A DNA stretch of 64,000 nucleotides, from NCBI GenBank assembly GCA_949295115.1, contig CASFJU010000011.1, positions 44,614 to 108,613 of the forward strand, written 5' to 3'. Shown here in pieces: positions 35,667-44,992 of the stretch. Under the pieces are notes generated by a model. It searched no databases, had not been told where the DNA came from, and saw only the letters and a program-made list of their open reading frames with translations. A program made the translations under genes and the position numbers. Every line of letters starts with the position of its first letter. The stretch's first letter is position 1. The stretch is from an uncultured Phascolarctobacterium sp. (GTDB lineage Bacteria; Bacillota; Negativicutes; Acidaminococcales; Acidaminococcaceae).

Positions 35667-37109
35667 ATGTCTGGCATTGATTTTACGGATGACAAAATGC
35701 ACGAAGAGTGCGGCGTGTTCGGTATTTATTCCCACAGCGACGATGTTGCGCTGAACACCTACTGGGGGCTGTACGCATTGCAGCACCGCGGTCAGGAAAG
35801 CTGCGGCATTGCCACTACCGACGGTTCGCACATGGAAGTACGCAAAGGCATGGGCCTTGTGGCCGATGTTTTTAAAGGCGGCGTAAGCGGTTTGGAAGGG
35901 CATATCGCCATCGGGCATGTGCGCTATTCCACTACCGGTTCCAGCATGGCGTACAACATTCAGCCGCTGCGCGTTTATTTTGACGGCGGCAACCTGGCGC
36001 TGGCACATAACGGCAACCTTACCAACGCGGCAGAGCTGCGCAAACGCCTTTCACTGGAAGGCGCAGTATTCCAGACTACGGTTGATACCGAAGTTGTGGT
36101 AAGCCTTATCGCGCGCAGCCGCAAAAAAACTATTGAAGAACGTGTAGCCGAAGCTGCCAACACCATTAAAGGCGCGTTTGGCATTCTGGTTATGACCGAT
36201 AACAAACTCATCGCCGTGCGCGACCCGTATGGCTTCCGCCCGCTGGCGATTGGCAAAATGGAAGGCGGCTGGGTAGTTGCTTCCGAATCCTGCGCTTTTG
36301 ATTTGGTTGGCGCGGAATTTGTACGCGACGTTGAACCGGGCGAAATGCTGGTGTTTGAAAGCGATAGTGAAGAACCGAAAAGCAGCCGCTGGGCAGAAAA
36401 GATGCCTGCCAAACGTGCGCACTGCGTATTTGAATATGTTTATTTTGCGCGTACCGACAGCGTTATCGACAAGCAATCGGTTTATCAGGCGCGTATCAAT
36501 ATGGGCCGCGAGCTGGCCAAAGAAACCAAAGATATTAAGGCCGACATCGTTATTTCCGTGCCGGACAGCGGTACGGCGGCGGCAGTTGGCTACAGCCTTG
36601 AATCCGGCGTGCCGTTTATGGAAGGTTTGACCAAAAACCGCTATGTAGGCAGGACGTTTATTCAGCCTACCCAAAAACAGCGCCTGAACGCTGTAAGGCT
36701 TAAACTGAACCCGGTAGAAAGCGTTATTAAGGGCAAATCCGTTGTAGTTGTTGACGACAGCATTGTGCGTGGCACCACCAGCGGCAAGATAGTTAAACTT
36801 TTGAAGGACGCCGGTGCCCGCGAGGTGCATATGTGCATTAGCTCGCCGCCGGTAACAGACCCGTGCTATTACGGCATTGATACCAGCGTGCGCAAGGAAC
36901 TGATTGCTTCTACCCATACGGAAGAAGAAATCTGCCAGTACATCGGCGCGGATTCTTTGCATTATATTTCGCTGGAAGGTTTGAAACGCGCGCTGGACTG
37001 CATGGACCCCGAAGGCATGTGCTATGCCTGCTTTAATGCCGATTACCCAGACAATGCGGAAGAAACCCTGAGGCAGGGTTCCAAATATATTTTTGAAAAC
37101 GAAGGCTGA
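35667..37109 (+). CDS. purF: Amidophosphoribosyltransferase
   Basis: Committed step of purine synthesis: PRPP plus glutamine to phosphoribosylamine. The 480-residue protein starts with a 14-residue propeptide before the catalytic cysteine C15 (EECGVFGIY), giving an Ntn-hydrolase glutaminase. The PRPP loop VVVVDDSIVRGTTSG is at about 359-373. Cysteines in the C-terminal part (CMDPEGMCYACF) fit the iron-sulfur type found in Bacillus. AAAGGAG precedes ATG 35667. Confidence 0.96.
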   Translation: MSGIDFTDDKMHEECGVFGIYSHSDDVALNTYWGLYALQHRGQESCGIATTDGSHMEVRKGMGLVADVFKGGVSGLEGHIAIGHVRYSTTGSSMAYNIQPLRVYFDGGNLALAHNGNLTNAAELRKRLSLEGAVFQTTVDTEVVVSLIARSRKKTIEERVAEAANTIKGAFGILVMTDNKLIAVRDPYGFRPLAIGKMEGGWVVASESCAFDLVGAEFVRDVEPGEMLVFESDSEEPKSSRWAEKMPAKRAHCVFEYVYFARTDSVIDKQSVYQARINMGRELAKETKDIKADIVISVPDSGTAAAVGYSLESGVPFMEGLTKNRYVGRTFIQPTQKQRLNAVRLKLNPVESVIKGKSVVVVDDSIVRGTTSGKIVKLLKDAGAREVHMCISSPPVTDPCYYGIDTSVRKELIASTHTEEEICQYIGADSLHYISLEGLKRALDCMDPEGMCYACFNADYPDNAEETLRQGSKYIFENEG

Positions 37110-37124
37110 TACAGGAGGACGATG

Positions 37125-38186
37125 ATGAGCGAAGAAAAGAAACAACTTACTTATGCCGATGCCGGTGTAAACATTGATGCCGGCAATGAAGCTGTTGAAC
37201 TGATGAAAGCAAGTGTGCAGGCTACTTACCGTCCTGAAGTTATCGGTGACATCGGCGGCTTTGGCGGTTTGTTTGCATTAAACAGCGGCAAATACAAAGA
37301 GCCGGTACTGGTAAGCGGCACCGACGGCGTAGGCACCAAGCTGAAACTGGCTTTTATGGCCGACAAGCATGATACCATCGGCCAGGACGCTGTTGCCATG
37401 TGCGTAAACGATATTCTGGTGCAGGGCGCTGAACCGCTGTTCTTCCTTGACTATATTGCCATCGAAACCCTTGAGGCGGAAAAGGTTGCGCAGATTGTTA
37501 AAGGCGTTGCCGGTGCCTGCAAGGAATCCGGCTGCGCGTTAATCGGCGGCGAAACCGCAGAGATGAGCGATTTGTATGGTAAGGACGAATACGACATCGC
37601 AGGCTTCTGCGTTGGCGTTGTTGAAAAAAGCAAAATGATTACCGGCGACAAGGTAAAACCGGGCGACGTGCTTTTGGGCCTGCCTTCTGCGGGCGTACAT
37701 TCCAACGGCTTTACGCTGGTGCGCAAAATCTGCTTTGACGTAATGGGCTTTACCATGGATACCCCGGTGCCGGAATTTGGCACTACTTTGGGCGAAGAAC
37801 TTTTGAAACCGACCCGTCTTTATCCGCGCGTATGCCTGCCTTTGATTGAAAAATTCAATCTGCACGGCATGGTGCATATCACCGGCGGCGGTTTTTACGA
37901 TAACATTCCGCGCATTCTGCCTGCTGACTGCGACGCCGACGTTAACGCCGGTGCGTGGGAAGTGCCTGTGGTATTTAAAAAATTGCAGGAATGGGGCAAT
38001 GTTGACTGGCACGAAATGTACCGCACCTTTAACATGGGCGTAGGCATGGTGCTGGTTGTTGCGCCGGAAGAAGCCGACGCTGTACGCGAACACCTTAAAA
38101 ATGCCGGCGAAACCTTCTACGAACTGGGTAAGATTGTGGAAGGCAGCGGCAAGGCTGTGCTGAAAGGCGGCGTTTTTGGTGAATAA
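37125..38186 (+). CDS. purM: Phosphoribosylformylglycinamidine cyclo-ligase
   Basis: Makes aminoimidazole ribonucleotide from FGAM with ATP. The 353-residue product carries family blocks TYADAGVNIDAGNEAV, VSGTDGVGTKLKLA, CVNDILVQGAEPLFFLDY, GGETAEMSDLY and ITGGGFYDNIPR. ATG 37125 is 6 bases from AGGAGG; ATG 37122 is too close. The end overlaps purN. Confidence 0.96.
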   Translation: MSEEKKQLTYADAGVNIDAGNEAVELMKASVQATYRPEVIGDIGGFGGLFALNSGKYKEPVLVSGTDGVGTKLKLAFMADKHDTIGQDAVAMCVNDILVQGAEPLFFLDYIAIETLEAEKVAQIVKGVAGACKESGCALIGGETAEMSDLYGKDEYDIAGFCVGVVEKSKMITGDKVKPGDVLLGLPSAGVHSNGFTLVRKICFDVMGFTMDTPVPEFGTTLGEELLKPTRLYPRVCLPLIEKFNLHGMVHITGGGFYDNIPRILPADCDADVNAGAWEVPVVFKKLQEWGNVDWHEMYRTFNMGVGMVLVVAPEEADAVREHLKNAGETFYELGKIVEGSGKAVLKGGVFGE

Positions 38187-38799
38187 GCGCAAAATCGGCG
38201 TGCTGGTAAGCGGCAGGGGCAGCAATTTGCAGGCCCTGATGGACGAAATTGCCGCCGGTACGCTTAACGTGGAAATTACCGTTGTTATCAGCGATAAAAA
38301 GGATGCCTTTGCTTTGGAACGCGCCGCAAAAGCCGGTATTAAAATTGTGGCTGTGGAGCGTAAAGAATGTGCATCCAAAGAAGAATTTGAAAATAAAATT
38401 ACTGCCGCGCTGGAAGACGCCGGTGCGGAACTTGTTGTGCTGGCAGGTTTTATGCGCATTTTAAGCCCGGTGTTTGTAGGGCACTGGCACCACAAAATCG
38501 TCAACATCCATCCGGCGCTTTTGCCGAGTTTCCCCGGCCTTGACGGACAGGGGCAGGCGCTTAACTACGGCGTAAAAATTGCCGGCTGCACGGTACATTT
38601 TGTGGACGAGGGCACGGACAGCGGCCCGATTATCCTGCAAAAAGCAGTGCCGGTGCTGGACGATGACACGCATGACACGCTGGCAGACAGGATTTTGGAA
38701 CAGGAGCATAAAGCGCTGCCAGAAGCTGTACGTTTGTGGAGCGAAGGCAGGCTGCAAATAGAAGGAAGGCACGTTAAAGTGCTTCCGGCTGAGAGGTGA
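38179..38799 (+). CDS. purN: Phosphoribosylglycinamide formyltransferase
   Basis: Transfers a formyl group from 10-formyl-THF to GAR. The 206-residue protein has VLVSGRGSNLQALMD, the HPALLPSFPG catalytic block (with INIHPA replaced by VNIHPA) and a downstream TVHFVDEGTDSGPI block. GTG 38179, 8 bases after AAAGGCGG, overlaps the purM stop by 8 bases, implying coupling. Confidence 0.94.
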   Translation: MNKRKIGVLVSGRGSNLQALMDEIAAGTLNVEITVVISDKKDAFALERAAKAGIKIVAVERKECASKEEFENKITAALEDAGAELVVLAGFMRILSPVFVGHWHHKIVNIHPALLPSFPGLDGQGQALNYGVKIAGCTVHFVDEGTDSGPIILQKAVPVLDDDTHDTLADRILEQEHKALPEAVRLWSEGRLQIEGRHVKVLPAER

Positions 38800-38805
38800 A
38801 GGAAC

Positions 38806-39405
38806 ATGAGAATAAAAAGAGCGCTTTTAAGCGTATCGGACAAAACAGGCATTGTTAAACTGGCACAGTTTTTGCATGACATCGGCGTGGAAATTATTTC
38901 CACCGGCGGCACGATGAAGGCTTTGCAGGAAGCAGGCATCCCCGTAACCTATGTCAGCGACGTAACCGGCTTTCCGGAAATTATGGACGGCAGGGTAAAA
39001 ACCCTGAACCCGAAAATCCACGGCGGCATTTTAGCCGTGCGCAGCAACCCGGAACACGTTAAAGCCATGGAAGAACACGGCATTAAACCGATTGATTTAG
39101 TTGTTGTTAACCTCTATCCGTTCCGCGAAACGATTGCCAAACCCGGCGTAACCGAAGCTGAAGCAATCGAAAACATTGATATCGGCGGCCCGGCAATGGT
39201 AAGGGCGGCAGCCAAAAACTTCCGCGATGTCATCATCATTACCAACCCGGCACGCTACACCAGCCTGATTGCTATGTTACAGCAGCACGGCGACGCTGAT
39301 ATCGTAACCCGCAAAACGCTGGCTAAAGAAGCCTTTGCGCATACTTCCGAATATGACGCTGCGATTACTGCTTACCTGACCAAGCAGCTTGCCGAAGGCA
39401 AATAA
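38806..39405 (+). CDS. purH: Stand-alone IMP cyclohydrolase (PurH N-terminal domain only)
   Basis: Last step of IMP synthesis: ring closure of FAICAR. The 199-residue protein is the MGS-like cyclohydrolase domain of PurH ([57 protein letters not shown]) and then stops at a clean TAA. Usual bacterial PurH is about 510 residues and continues into AICAR formyltransferase. Here purD starts 11 bases later, so no remnant of that domain exists at this locus. The formyltransferase step must be encoded elsewhere. Confidence 0.93.
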   Translation: MRIKRALLSVSDKTGIVKLAQFLHDIGVEIISTGGTMKALQEAGIPVTYVSDVTGFPEIMDGRVKTLNPKIHGGILAVRSNPEHVKAMEEHGIKPIDLVVVNLYPFRETIAKPGVTEAEAIENIDIGGPAMVRAAAKNFRDVIIITNPARYTSLIAMLQQHGDADIVTRKTLAKEAFAHTSEYDAAITAYLTKQLAEGK

Positions 39406-39416
39406 GGAGAAGCATT

Positions 39417-40697
39417 ATGCAGATATTACTGATTGGCGGCGGCGGACGCGAACACGCACTGGCGTGGAAGCTGGCACAGAGCGCGCAGGTTGAAAAAATC
39501 TGGGCTGCGCCCGGCAACCCAGGCATTGCCGCTGTTGAAAAATGCGAATGTGTAGAACTTAATTTAAACGACCTTGATGCTGTGGCAGATTTTGCTGAAG
39601 AACACGGCATTGATTTGACCGTTGTCGGTCCGGAAGCAACTTTGGTTGCAGGCATTGCCGATGTTTTCGCATCCCGCGGGCTGGCTGTGTTCGGCCCTTC
39701 GAAAGCGGCTGCGCAGCTTGAAGGCAGCAAGGCTTTTGCCAAAAACATCATGGCTAAATACGATATCCCGACCGCGTTCTTTAAAGTTTGCGAGGATATT
39801 GAAACCGCCAAAGCCTATGTTAAGGAAAAAGGCGCGCCGATTGTTATTAAGGCCGACGGGCTTGCGGCAGGCAAAGGCGTAGTTGTTGCCATGACGGAAG
39901 CCGAAGCGCTGGAAGCCATTGACGAAATGATGGGCGAGCAGCATAAATTCGGCGGCGCGGGCGCACGCGTTGTCATCGAAGAATTTATGCAGGGCGAGGA
40001 AGCATCGCTTTTAGCCTTTACCGACGGCGAGCACATTGTACCGATGATTGCTTCGCAGGACCACAAACGCGCCTTTGACGGAGATAAAGGTCCTAACACC
40101 GGCGGTATGGGCACTTATGCACCGGCTCCGGTTTTAACCGATATTTTACGCCTGCGTGCTGTTGAAAAGATTTTGAAACCCGTTGTAGCTGCCATGAAAG
40201 CAGAAGGCATGCCGTATAAAGGCTGCCTGTATGCCGGATTGATGGTTTGCGGCGACGAAGTTAAGGTTGTTGAATTTAACTGCCGCTTCGGCGACCCGGA
40301 AACGCAGGTTGTACTGCCGCTTCTGGACGGCGACCTGGCAGAAATTATGCTGGCCTGCGCAACCGGCGGGCTTGATAAAGTAGATATCGGCTGGAAGGAT
40401 AAAGCAACTGTCTGCGTTGTGCTGGCTTCCGGCGGCTACCCGGAAAGCTACAAAAACGGCTATCCTATCAGCGGGCTGGATAAAGCAGGCGCACTGCCTG
40501 ATACCGTTGTATTCCACGCCGGAACGAAAATCAGTGACGGCAGCGTGGTAACGGCAGGCGGACGCGTGCTTGGCGTAACTGCAAGCGGCAAAGACATCGC
40601 CGAAGCGCAGGAACGTGCTTACAAAGCAGTAAGCCTCATTAGCTTTACGGATATGCAGTACCGCAAAGATATCGCGTGGCGCGCACTTAAAAAATAA
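39417..40697 (+). CDS. purD: Phosphoribosylamine--glycine ligase
   Basis: Joins phosphoribosylamine and glycine with ATP. The 426-residue ATP-grasp enzyme begins with LLIGGGGREHALAWKLA and has IKADGLAAGKGVVVA, the QDHKRAFDGDKGPNTGGMG loop and EFNCRFGDPETQ. AAGGAG precedes ATG 39417. It is the last gene of the purine operon. Confidence 0.97.
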   Translation: MQILLIGGGGREHALAWKLAQSAQVEKIWAAPGNPGIAAVEKCECVELNLNDLDAVADFAEEHGIDLTVVGPEATLVAGIADVFASRGLAVFGPSKAAAQLEGSKAFAKNIMAKYDIPTAFFKVCEDIETAKAYVKEKGAPIVIKADGLAAGKGVVVAMTEAEALEAIDEMMGEQHKFGGAGARVVIEEFMQGEEASLLAFTDGEHIVPMIASQDHKRAFDGDKGPNTGGMGTYAPAPVLTDILRLRAVEKILKPVVAAMKAEGMPYKGCLYAGLMVCGDEVKVVEFNCRFGDPETQVVLPLLDGDLAEIMLACATGGLDKVDIGWKDKATVCVVLASGGYPESYKNGYPISGLDKAGALPDTVVFHAGTKISDGSVVTAGGRVLGVTASGKDIAEAQERAYKAVSLISFTDMQYRKDIAWRALKK

Positions 40698-40699
40698 AA

Positions 40700-40731
40700 T
40701 AAATGTCCCTGCACCAGCGGGGACATTTTGT
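40700..40731 (+). terminator. Terminator of the purine operon
   Basis: AAATGTCCC / GGGACATTT hairpin with T-run. Confidence 0.88.
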
Positions 40732-40786
40732 ATACGCAGTTATTAAATAAAAAAACATAAAAATTTTAAGCAAAGGATGGATGAAA

Positions 40787-42298
40787 ATGGCATTTTATTA
40801 CGATGAACCCGCACATACTTTTAGTGAATATCTTTTAGTCCCCGGTTATTCTTCCAGCGAATGTGTTCCGGCTAATGTTGATTTGAGAACTCCGCTGGTT
40901 AAATTCAGAAAAGGCGAAGAACCGGCTATCACCATGAACATTCCTCTGGTTTCCGCTATCATGCAGTCCGTTTCCGACGATAAAATGGCGGTTGCCCTTT
41001 CCAAAGAAGGCGGCATTTCCTTCATTTACGGCTCTCAGTCCATTGAAGATGAAGCAGCCATGGTTGAAAGAGTTAAAACACACCGTGCAGGTTTTGTAAG
41101 CAGCGATTCCAACATCCGCCCGGACAGCACTCTGGCAGATATCCTTGCTTTGAAAGAAAAAACCGGCCACAGCACTGTTGCTGTTACCAGCGACGGCACC
41201 GTTAACGGCAAACTGGAAGGCATTGTTACCAGCCGTGACTACCGTGTAAGCCGCATGGATTTGAACACCAAAGTTAAAGAATTCATGACTCCGATCAGCG
41301 AAATGATTACCGCTCCGGCGGAAACCACTTTGCAGGAAGCTAACGACATCATCTGGGAACACAAACTGAACACCCTGCCGATTATCGATGCTGAAGGCCG
41401 CCTGCTGTACATGGTATTCCGCAAAGACTATGCTACCCATAAAGAATATCCGCTGGAACTGCTGGACAGCAAAAAACGCCACATTGTAGGCGCAGGCATT
41501 AACACCCGCGACTACGCTGAACGCGTACCGGCACTTGTTAACGCAGGCGTTGACGTACTGTGCATCGACTCCTCCGAAGGCTACAGCGAATGGCAGAAAA
41601 TTACGCTGGCATGGATTCGCGAACATTACGGCGACAGCGTAAAAGTAGGCGCAGGCAATGTTGTCGACGCTGCAGGCTTCCGCTTCTTAGCCGAATGCGG
41701 TGCTGACTTCGTTAAAGTTGGTATCGGCGGCGGCTCCATCTGCATTACCCGTGAACAGAAAGGTATCGGCCGCGGCCAGGCAACCGCAGTAATTGAAGTT
41801 GCCAAAGCACGCGACGAATATTATAAGGAAACCGGCATTTATGTTCCTATCTGCTCCGACGGCGGTATTGTTTACGATTACCACATGACCCTTGCTCTTG
41901 CCATGGGCGCAGACTTCCTGATGCTGGGCCGTTACTTTGCACGTTTTGATGAAAGCCCGACCAACAAAGTCAACATCAACGGCAACTACATGAAAGAGTA
42001 TTGGGGCGAAGGCAGCAACCGTGCCCGCAACTGGCAGCGTTATGACCTCGGCGGCGCTCAGAAACTGTCCTTTGAAGAAGGCGTTGACTCCTATGTTCCG
42101 TATGCAGGCAGCCTGAAGGATAACGTAAACCTGACCCTGAACAAAGTACGTTCCACCATGTGCAACTGCGGCGCGCTGAATATCCCTGAATTGCAGGCCA
42201 AAGCCAAAATTACCCTGGTATCCGCAACTTCTATCGTTGAAGGCGGCGCACATGACGTTGTACTTAAAGACAACACCATGAATAATTACGTAAAATAA
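40787..42298 (+). CDS. guaB: IMP dehydrogenase
   Basis: Oxidises IMP to XMP, the first step to GTP. The 503-residue protein carries the TIM barrel split by a CBS-domain pair (about 105-225), the catalytic Cys loop [18 protein letters not shown] and the SDGGIVYDY phosphate site. The sequence is of the longer, divergent type with a flap segment [20 protein letters not shown] rather than the common bacterial form. ATG 40787 lies 9 bases after AAAGGA; ATG 40781 is the alternative. It follows the purine operon terminator as a separate unit. Confidence 0.93.
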   Translation: MAFYYDEPAHTFSEYLLVPGYSSSECVPANVDLRTPLVKFRKGEEPAITMNIPLVSAIMQSVSDDKMAVALSKEGGISFIYGSQSIEDEAAMVERVKTHRAGFVSSDSNIRPDSTLADILALKEKTGHSTVAVTSDGTVNGKLEGIVTSRDYRVSRMDLNTKVKEFMTPISEMITAPAETTLQEANDIIWEHKLNTLPIIDAEGRLLYMVFRKDYATHKEYPLELLDSKKRHIVGAGINTRDYAERVPALVNAGVDVLCIDSSEGYSEWQKITLAWIREHYGDSVKVGAGNVVDAAGFRFLAECGADFVKVGIGGGSICITREQKGIGRGQATAVIEVAKARDEYYKETGIYVPICSDGGIVYDYHMTLALAMGADFLMLGRYFARFDESPTNKVNINGNYMKEYWGEGSNRARNWQRYDLGGAQKLSFEEGVDSYVPYAGSLKDNVNLTLNKVRSTMCNCGALNIPELQAKAKITLVSATSIVEGGAHDVVLKDNTMNNYVK

Positions 42299-42330
42299 CA
42301 GATAAAATATGTAAATCTGCTTTTATGCAA

Positions 42331-42359
42331 TTGACATATTTGTAATCAAAAGGTAAAAT
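42331..42359 (+). promoter_or_regulatory. Promoter of the amino acid ABC transporter
   Basis: TTGACA (42331-42336), 17-base spacer, TAAAAT (42354-42359). Confidence 0.8.
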
Positions 42360-42401
42360 TAACTTTGTAGTTTTAATTTTATTAGGAAGGTGCTGTTTGA
42401 T

Positions 42402-43241
42402 ATGAATTTAAGAAAATTAGCTTTATGTGCTGTTGCCGGCGTAATGGCAGCCTCCATGATTTTCACCGCAGGCTGCGGCGGCGACGAAAAAAGTGATAAA
42501 AAAGTATTAAAAGTTGGTATGGAATGTGCTTACGCTCCGTATAACTGGTCCCAGACTTCTTCCGAAGGCGGCGCTGTTAAAATTGCCGGCACCGAAGAAT
42601 ATGCTTACGGTTATGACGTAATGATGGCTAAAAAACTGGCTGATTCCATGGGCGCTGAGCTCGAAATCCAGAAAATTGAATGGGACGGCCTTGCTCCGGC
42701 AGTTGTAAGCGGCAAAATTGACGCTGCTATCGCCGGTATGTCCATCACTTCCGAACGTAAACAGTCCGTTGACTTTACCAAACCGTATTATTATGCAAAT
42801 GTTGTAGCACTGGTTAGAAAAGATACCCCGCAGGCTCAGGCAACCAGCGTTGAAGAACTGCGCGGTGCAACCGCTACCAGCCAGCTGAACACCATCTGGT
42901 ACGACCAGATTGACCAGGTTCCGGAAGTTAACAAACTGCCTGCTATCGACAACGTACCGGGCATGATTGTTGCTCTTACCTCCGGCAAATGCAACCTGAT
43001 TGTTACCGATATCCCGACTGCGAAAGCAGCGGCATTTGCTAACCCTGAACTGACCGTTCTCCAGTTCTCCGAAGAAAAAGGTTTCAAAACTTCCAAAGAA
43101 GATGTTGAAATCGGCATTGCCATCAAAAAAGGCAACAAAGAACTGAAAGACGCTATGGATGCCGTACTTGGCAACATGACTCCTGCCGACTTTGATAAAA
43201 TGATGGATGAAGCTATCCAGAAACAGCCGTTGGCAAAATAA
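42402..43241 (+). CDS. Polar amino acid ABC transporter substrate-binding lipoprotein
   Basis: A 279-residue lipoprotein: signal peptide with lipobox TAGC (Cys25), then a solute-binding domain of the family 3 type (VGMECAYAPYNW, YGYDVMMAKKLADSMG, AAIAGMSITSERKQSVDFTKPYY). It binds a polar amino acid outside the inner membrane. The ligand cannot be fixed from sequence. AGGAAGG precedes ATG 42402. Permease and ATPase follow. Confidence 0.92.
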   Translation: MNLRKLALCAVAGVMAASMIFTAGCGGDEKSDKKVLKVGMECAYAPYNWSQTSSEGGAVKIAGTEEYAYGYDVMMAKKLADSMGAELEIQKIEWDGLAPAVVSGKIDAAIAGMSITSERKQSVDFTKPYYYANVVALVRKDTPQAQATSVEELRGATATSQLNTIWYDQIDQVPEVNKLPAIDNVPGMIVALTSGKCNLIVTDIPTAKAAAFANPELTVLQFSEEKGFKTSKEDVEIGIAIKKGNKELKDAMDAVLGNMTPADFDKMMDEAIQKQPLAK

Positions 43242-43259
43242 TAGCTTGAAGTTTGTCTG

Positions 43260-43290
43260 TTAAGGGGGCGGTACAAGCCGTCCCCTTATT
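43260..43290 (+). terminator. Leaky terminator-like hairpin between binding protein and permease genes
   Basis: TAAGGGGGCGG-TACAAG-CCGTCCCCTTA stem-loop followed by only a short TTT. Such hairpins usually raise the level of the binding-protein message over that of the transporter genes. Confidence 0.65.
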
Positions 43291-43339
43291 TCCATATTTA
43301 TTTTGTTTGTATAAATGACTGAATGTTAGGTGGTAAATT

Positions 43340-44134
43340 ATGGCTACTATGCCCGATTCTTTCTTTTCGTGGGTAGTATTTTTACTTAACGAATATGGCG
43401 GCGTACTGATTCAGGGTGCAGGCGTTACATTGCTGCTTGCGCTGGTCGGCACTTTTATCGGCTGCGTAATCGGCCTTGCCGTTGGTATTGTGCAGACGAT
43501 ACCGGAAGACCCGAATGCAGGCTGCTTTAAAAACTCGCTTATCCGAGGGGTAAAAGCGGTTTTATCTTCTTACGTTGAAATTTTTCGCGGTACACCAATG
43601 ATAGTACAGGCAATGGTTGTATATTATGGTGCGATGAGCCTGTTTGATATTGATATGTCGGCAATGTTTGCCGGTTTTCTTGTTGTTTCCATTAACACCG
43701 GCGCATATATGGCGGAAACCGTGCGCGGCGGTATTGAATCCATCGACGCAGGCCAGCGCGAGGCTGCCGTTGCTATCGGTATGGACCATTTCCAGACGAT
43801 GCGTTTTGTTGTGCTGCCGCAGGCATTGCGCAACATCATGCCGCAGATTGGCAACAACCTGATTATCAATATTAAAGATACTTCCGTATTGAACGTAATT
43901 TCCGTAACCGAGCTGTATTTTGCTTCTAAATCGGCTGCGGGCGTGTATTACAGATATTTTGAAATTTTCTTTATTACCTGCATTATTTACTTCATTATGA
44001 CTTTTACGGCTTCCCGCATTCTGCGCTGGCTGGAAAGCAAAATGGACGGTCCGAAGGATTATCAGCTGGTGGAATATGACCCGATGGCTGACCCGTGCGG
44101 GCATTTTCAGGTAACTAACAAGAAAGGACGGTAA
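43340..44134 (+). CDS. Amino acid ABC transporter permease
   Basis: A 264-residue integral membrane subunit of the HisM/GlnP family with about five membrane segments. It has the conserved ATPase-contact loop ([22 protein letters not shown]) and the family block [16 protein letters not shown]. It forms the channel with the ATPase 5 bases downstream. Confidence 0.93.
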   Translation: MATMPDSFFSWVVFLLNEYGGVLIQGAGVTLLLALVGTFIGCVIGLAVGIVQTIPEDPNAGCFKNSLIRGVKAVLSSYVEIFRGTPMIVQAMVVYYGAMSLFDIDMSAMFAGFLVVSINTGAYMAETVRGGIESIDAGQREAAVAIGMDHFQTMRFVVLPQALRNIMPQIGNNLIINIKDTSVLNVISVTELYFASKSAAGVYYRYFEIFFITCIIYFIMTFTASRILRWLESKMDGPKDYQLVEYDPMADPCGHFQVTNKKGR

Positions 44135-44139
44135 CAGAA

Positions 44140-44889
44140 ATGGCAGAAAAAGAATTACTGTTGTCCGTTCAGGATTTAAAAAAACAATTTGGCGAGCGTG
44201 AAATTTTAAAAGGCATCAGCTTTGATGTCAATAAAGGTGACGTGGTTTGCATTATCGGTCCTTCCGGCAGCGGCAAATCCACGCTTATCCGTTGCGTAAA
44301 CTTTTTGGAGCAGCCGACGGACGGCGTTATTGCTTACCGCGGCAAAAACGTGCTGGAAACCTTTAAAAACCTGCCGTTGTACCGTACCAAAGTCGGCATG
44401 GTGTTTCAGCAGTTCAATCTGTTCAACAACATGACGGTGCTGGAAAACTGTATGGTCGGCCAGGTTAAGGTTTTGGGCAAGGATAAGGAAACCGCCCGCA
44501 GCACGGCGATGAAATACCTTGAACACGTAGGTATGGCAAGCTACATCAATGCCAAACCGCACCAGCTCAGCGGCGGCCAGAAACAGCGCGTTGCCATTGC
44601 CCGTGCTCTGGCACTGGAACCGGAAGTGCTGCTGATGGACGAGCCTACCTCTGCGCTTGACCCGGAAATGGTCGGCGAGGTTCTGGCGGTTATGAAGGAA
44701 CTTGCAGACGAAGGCCTGACGATGGTTATTGTAACGCACGAGATGGCGTTTGCGCGTGATGTATCTTCGCGTGTAATTTTCATCGACCAGGGCGTTGTTG
44801 CCGAAGAAAGCAGCCCGGAAGAAATTTTCTCTGCGCCTAAAAACCAGCGCACCAAAGATTTCTTAAGCCGTTTTAATTTAGGCAAATAA
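44140..44889 (+). CDS. Amino acid ABC transporter ATP-binding protein
   Basis: A 249-residue ATPase: Walker [10 protein letters not shown] (about 38-46), Q-loop in [15 protein letters not shown], signature [15 protein letters not shown], Walker [20 protein letters not shown] and the H-loop VTHEM. Energises import with the two preceding subunits. Confidence 0.95.
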   Translation: MAEKELLLSVQDLKKQFGEREILKGISFDVNKGDVVCIIGPSGSGKSTLIRCVNFLEQPTDGVIAYRGKNVLETFKNLPLYRTKVGMVFQQFNLFNNMTVLENCMVGQVKVLGKDKETARSTAMKYLEHVGMASYINAKPHQLSGGQKQRVAIARALALEPEVLLMDEPTSALDPEMVGEVLAVMKELADEGLTMVIVTHEMAFARDVSSRVIFIDQGVVAEESSPEEIFSAPKNQRTKDFLSRFNLGK

Positions 44890-44910
44890 TTAAAAAACAT
44901 TAAAGGATTT

Positions 44911-44968
44911 TTCTCCTGCTTGTAGAATTTAACTTAGAATAGTAAATTTTACAGCAGGAGATTTTTTA
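44911..44968 (+). terminator. Terminator of the amino acid transporter operon
   Basis: TCTCCTGCT and AGCAGGAGA arms with a long AT-rich apical part that can pair further, followed by TTTTTT. Confidence 0.8.
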
Positions 44969-44992
44969 TAAAAACCCGAAAGGATTTTGCCC

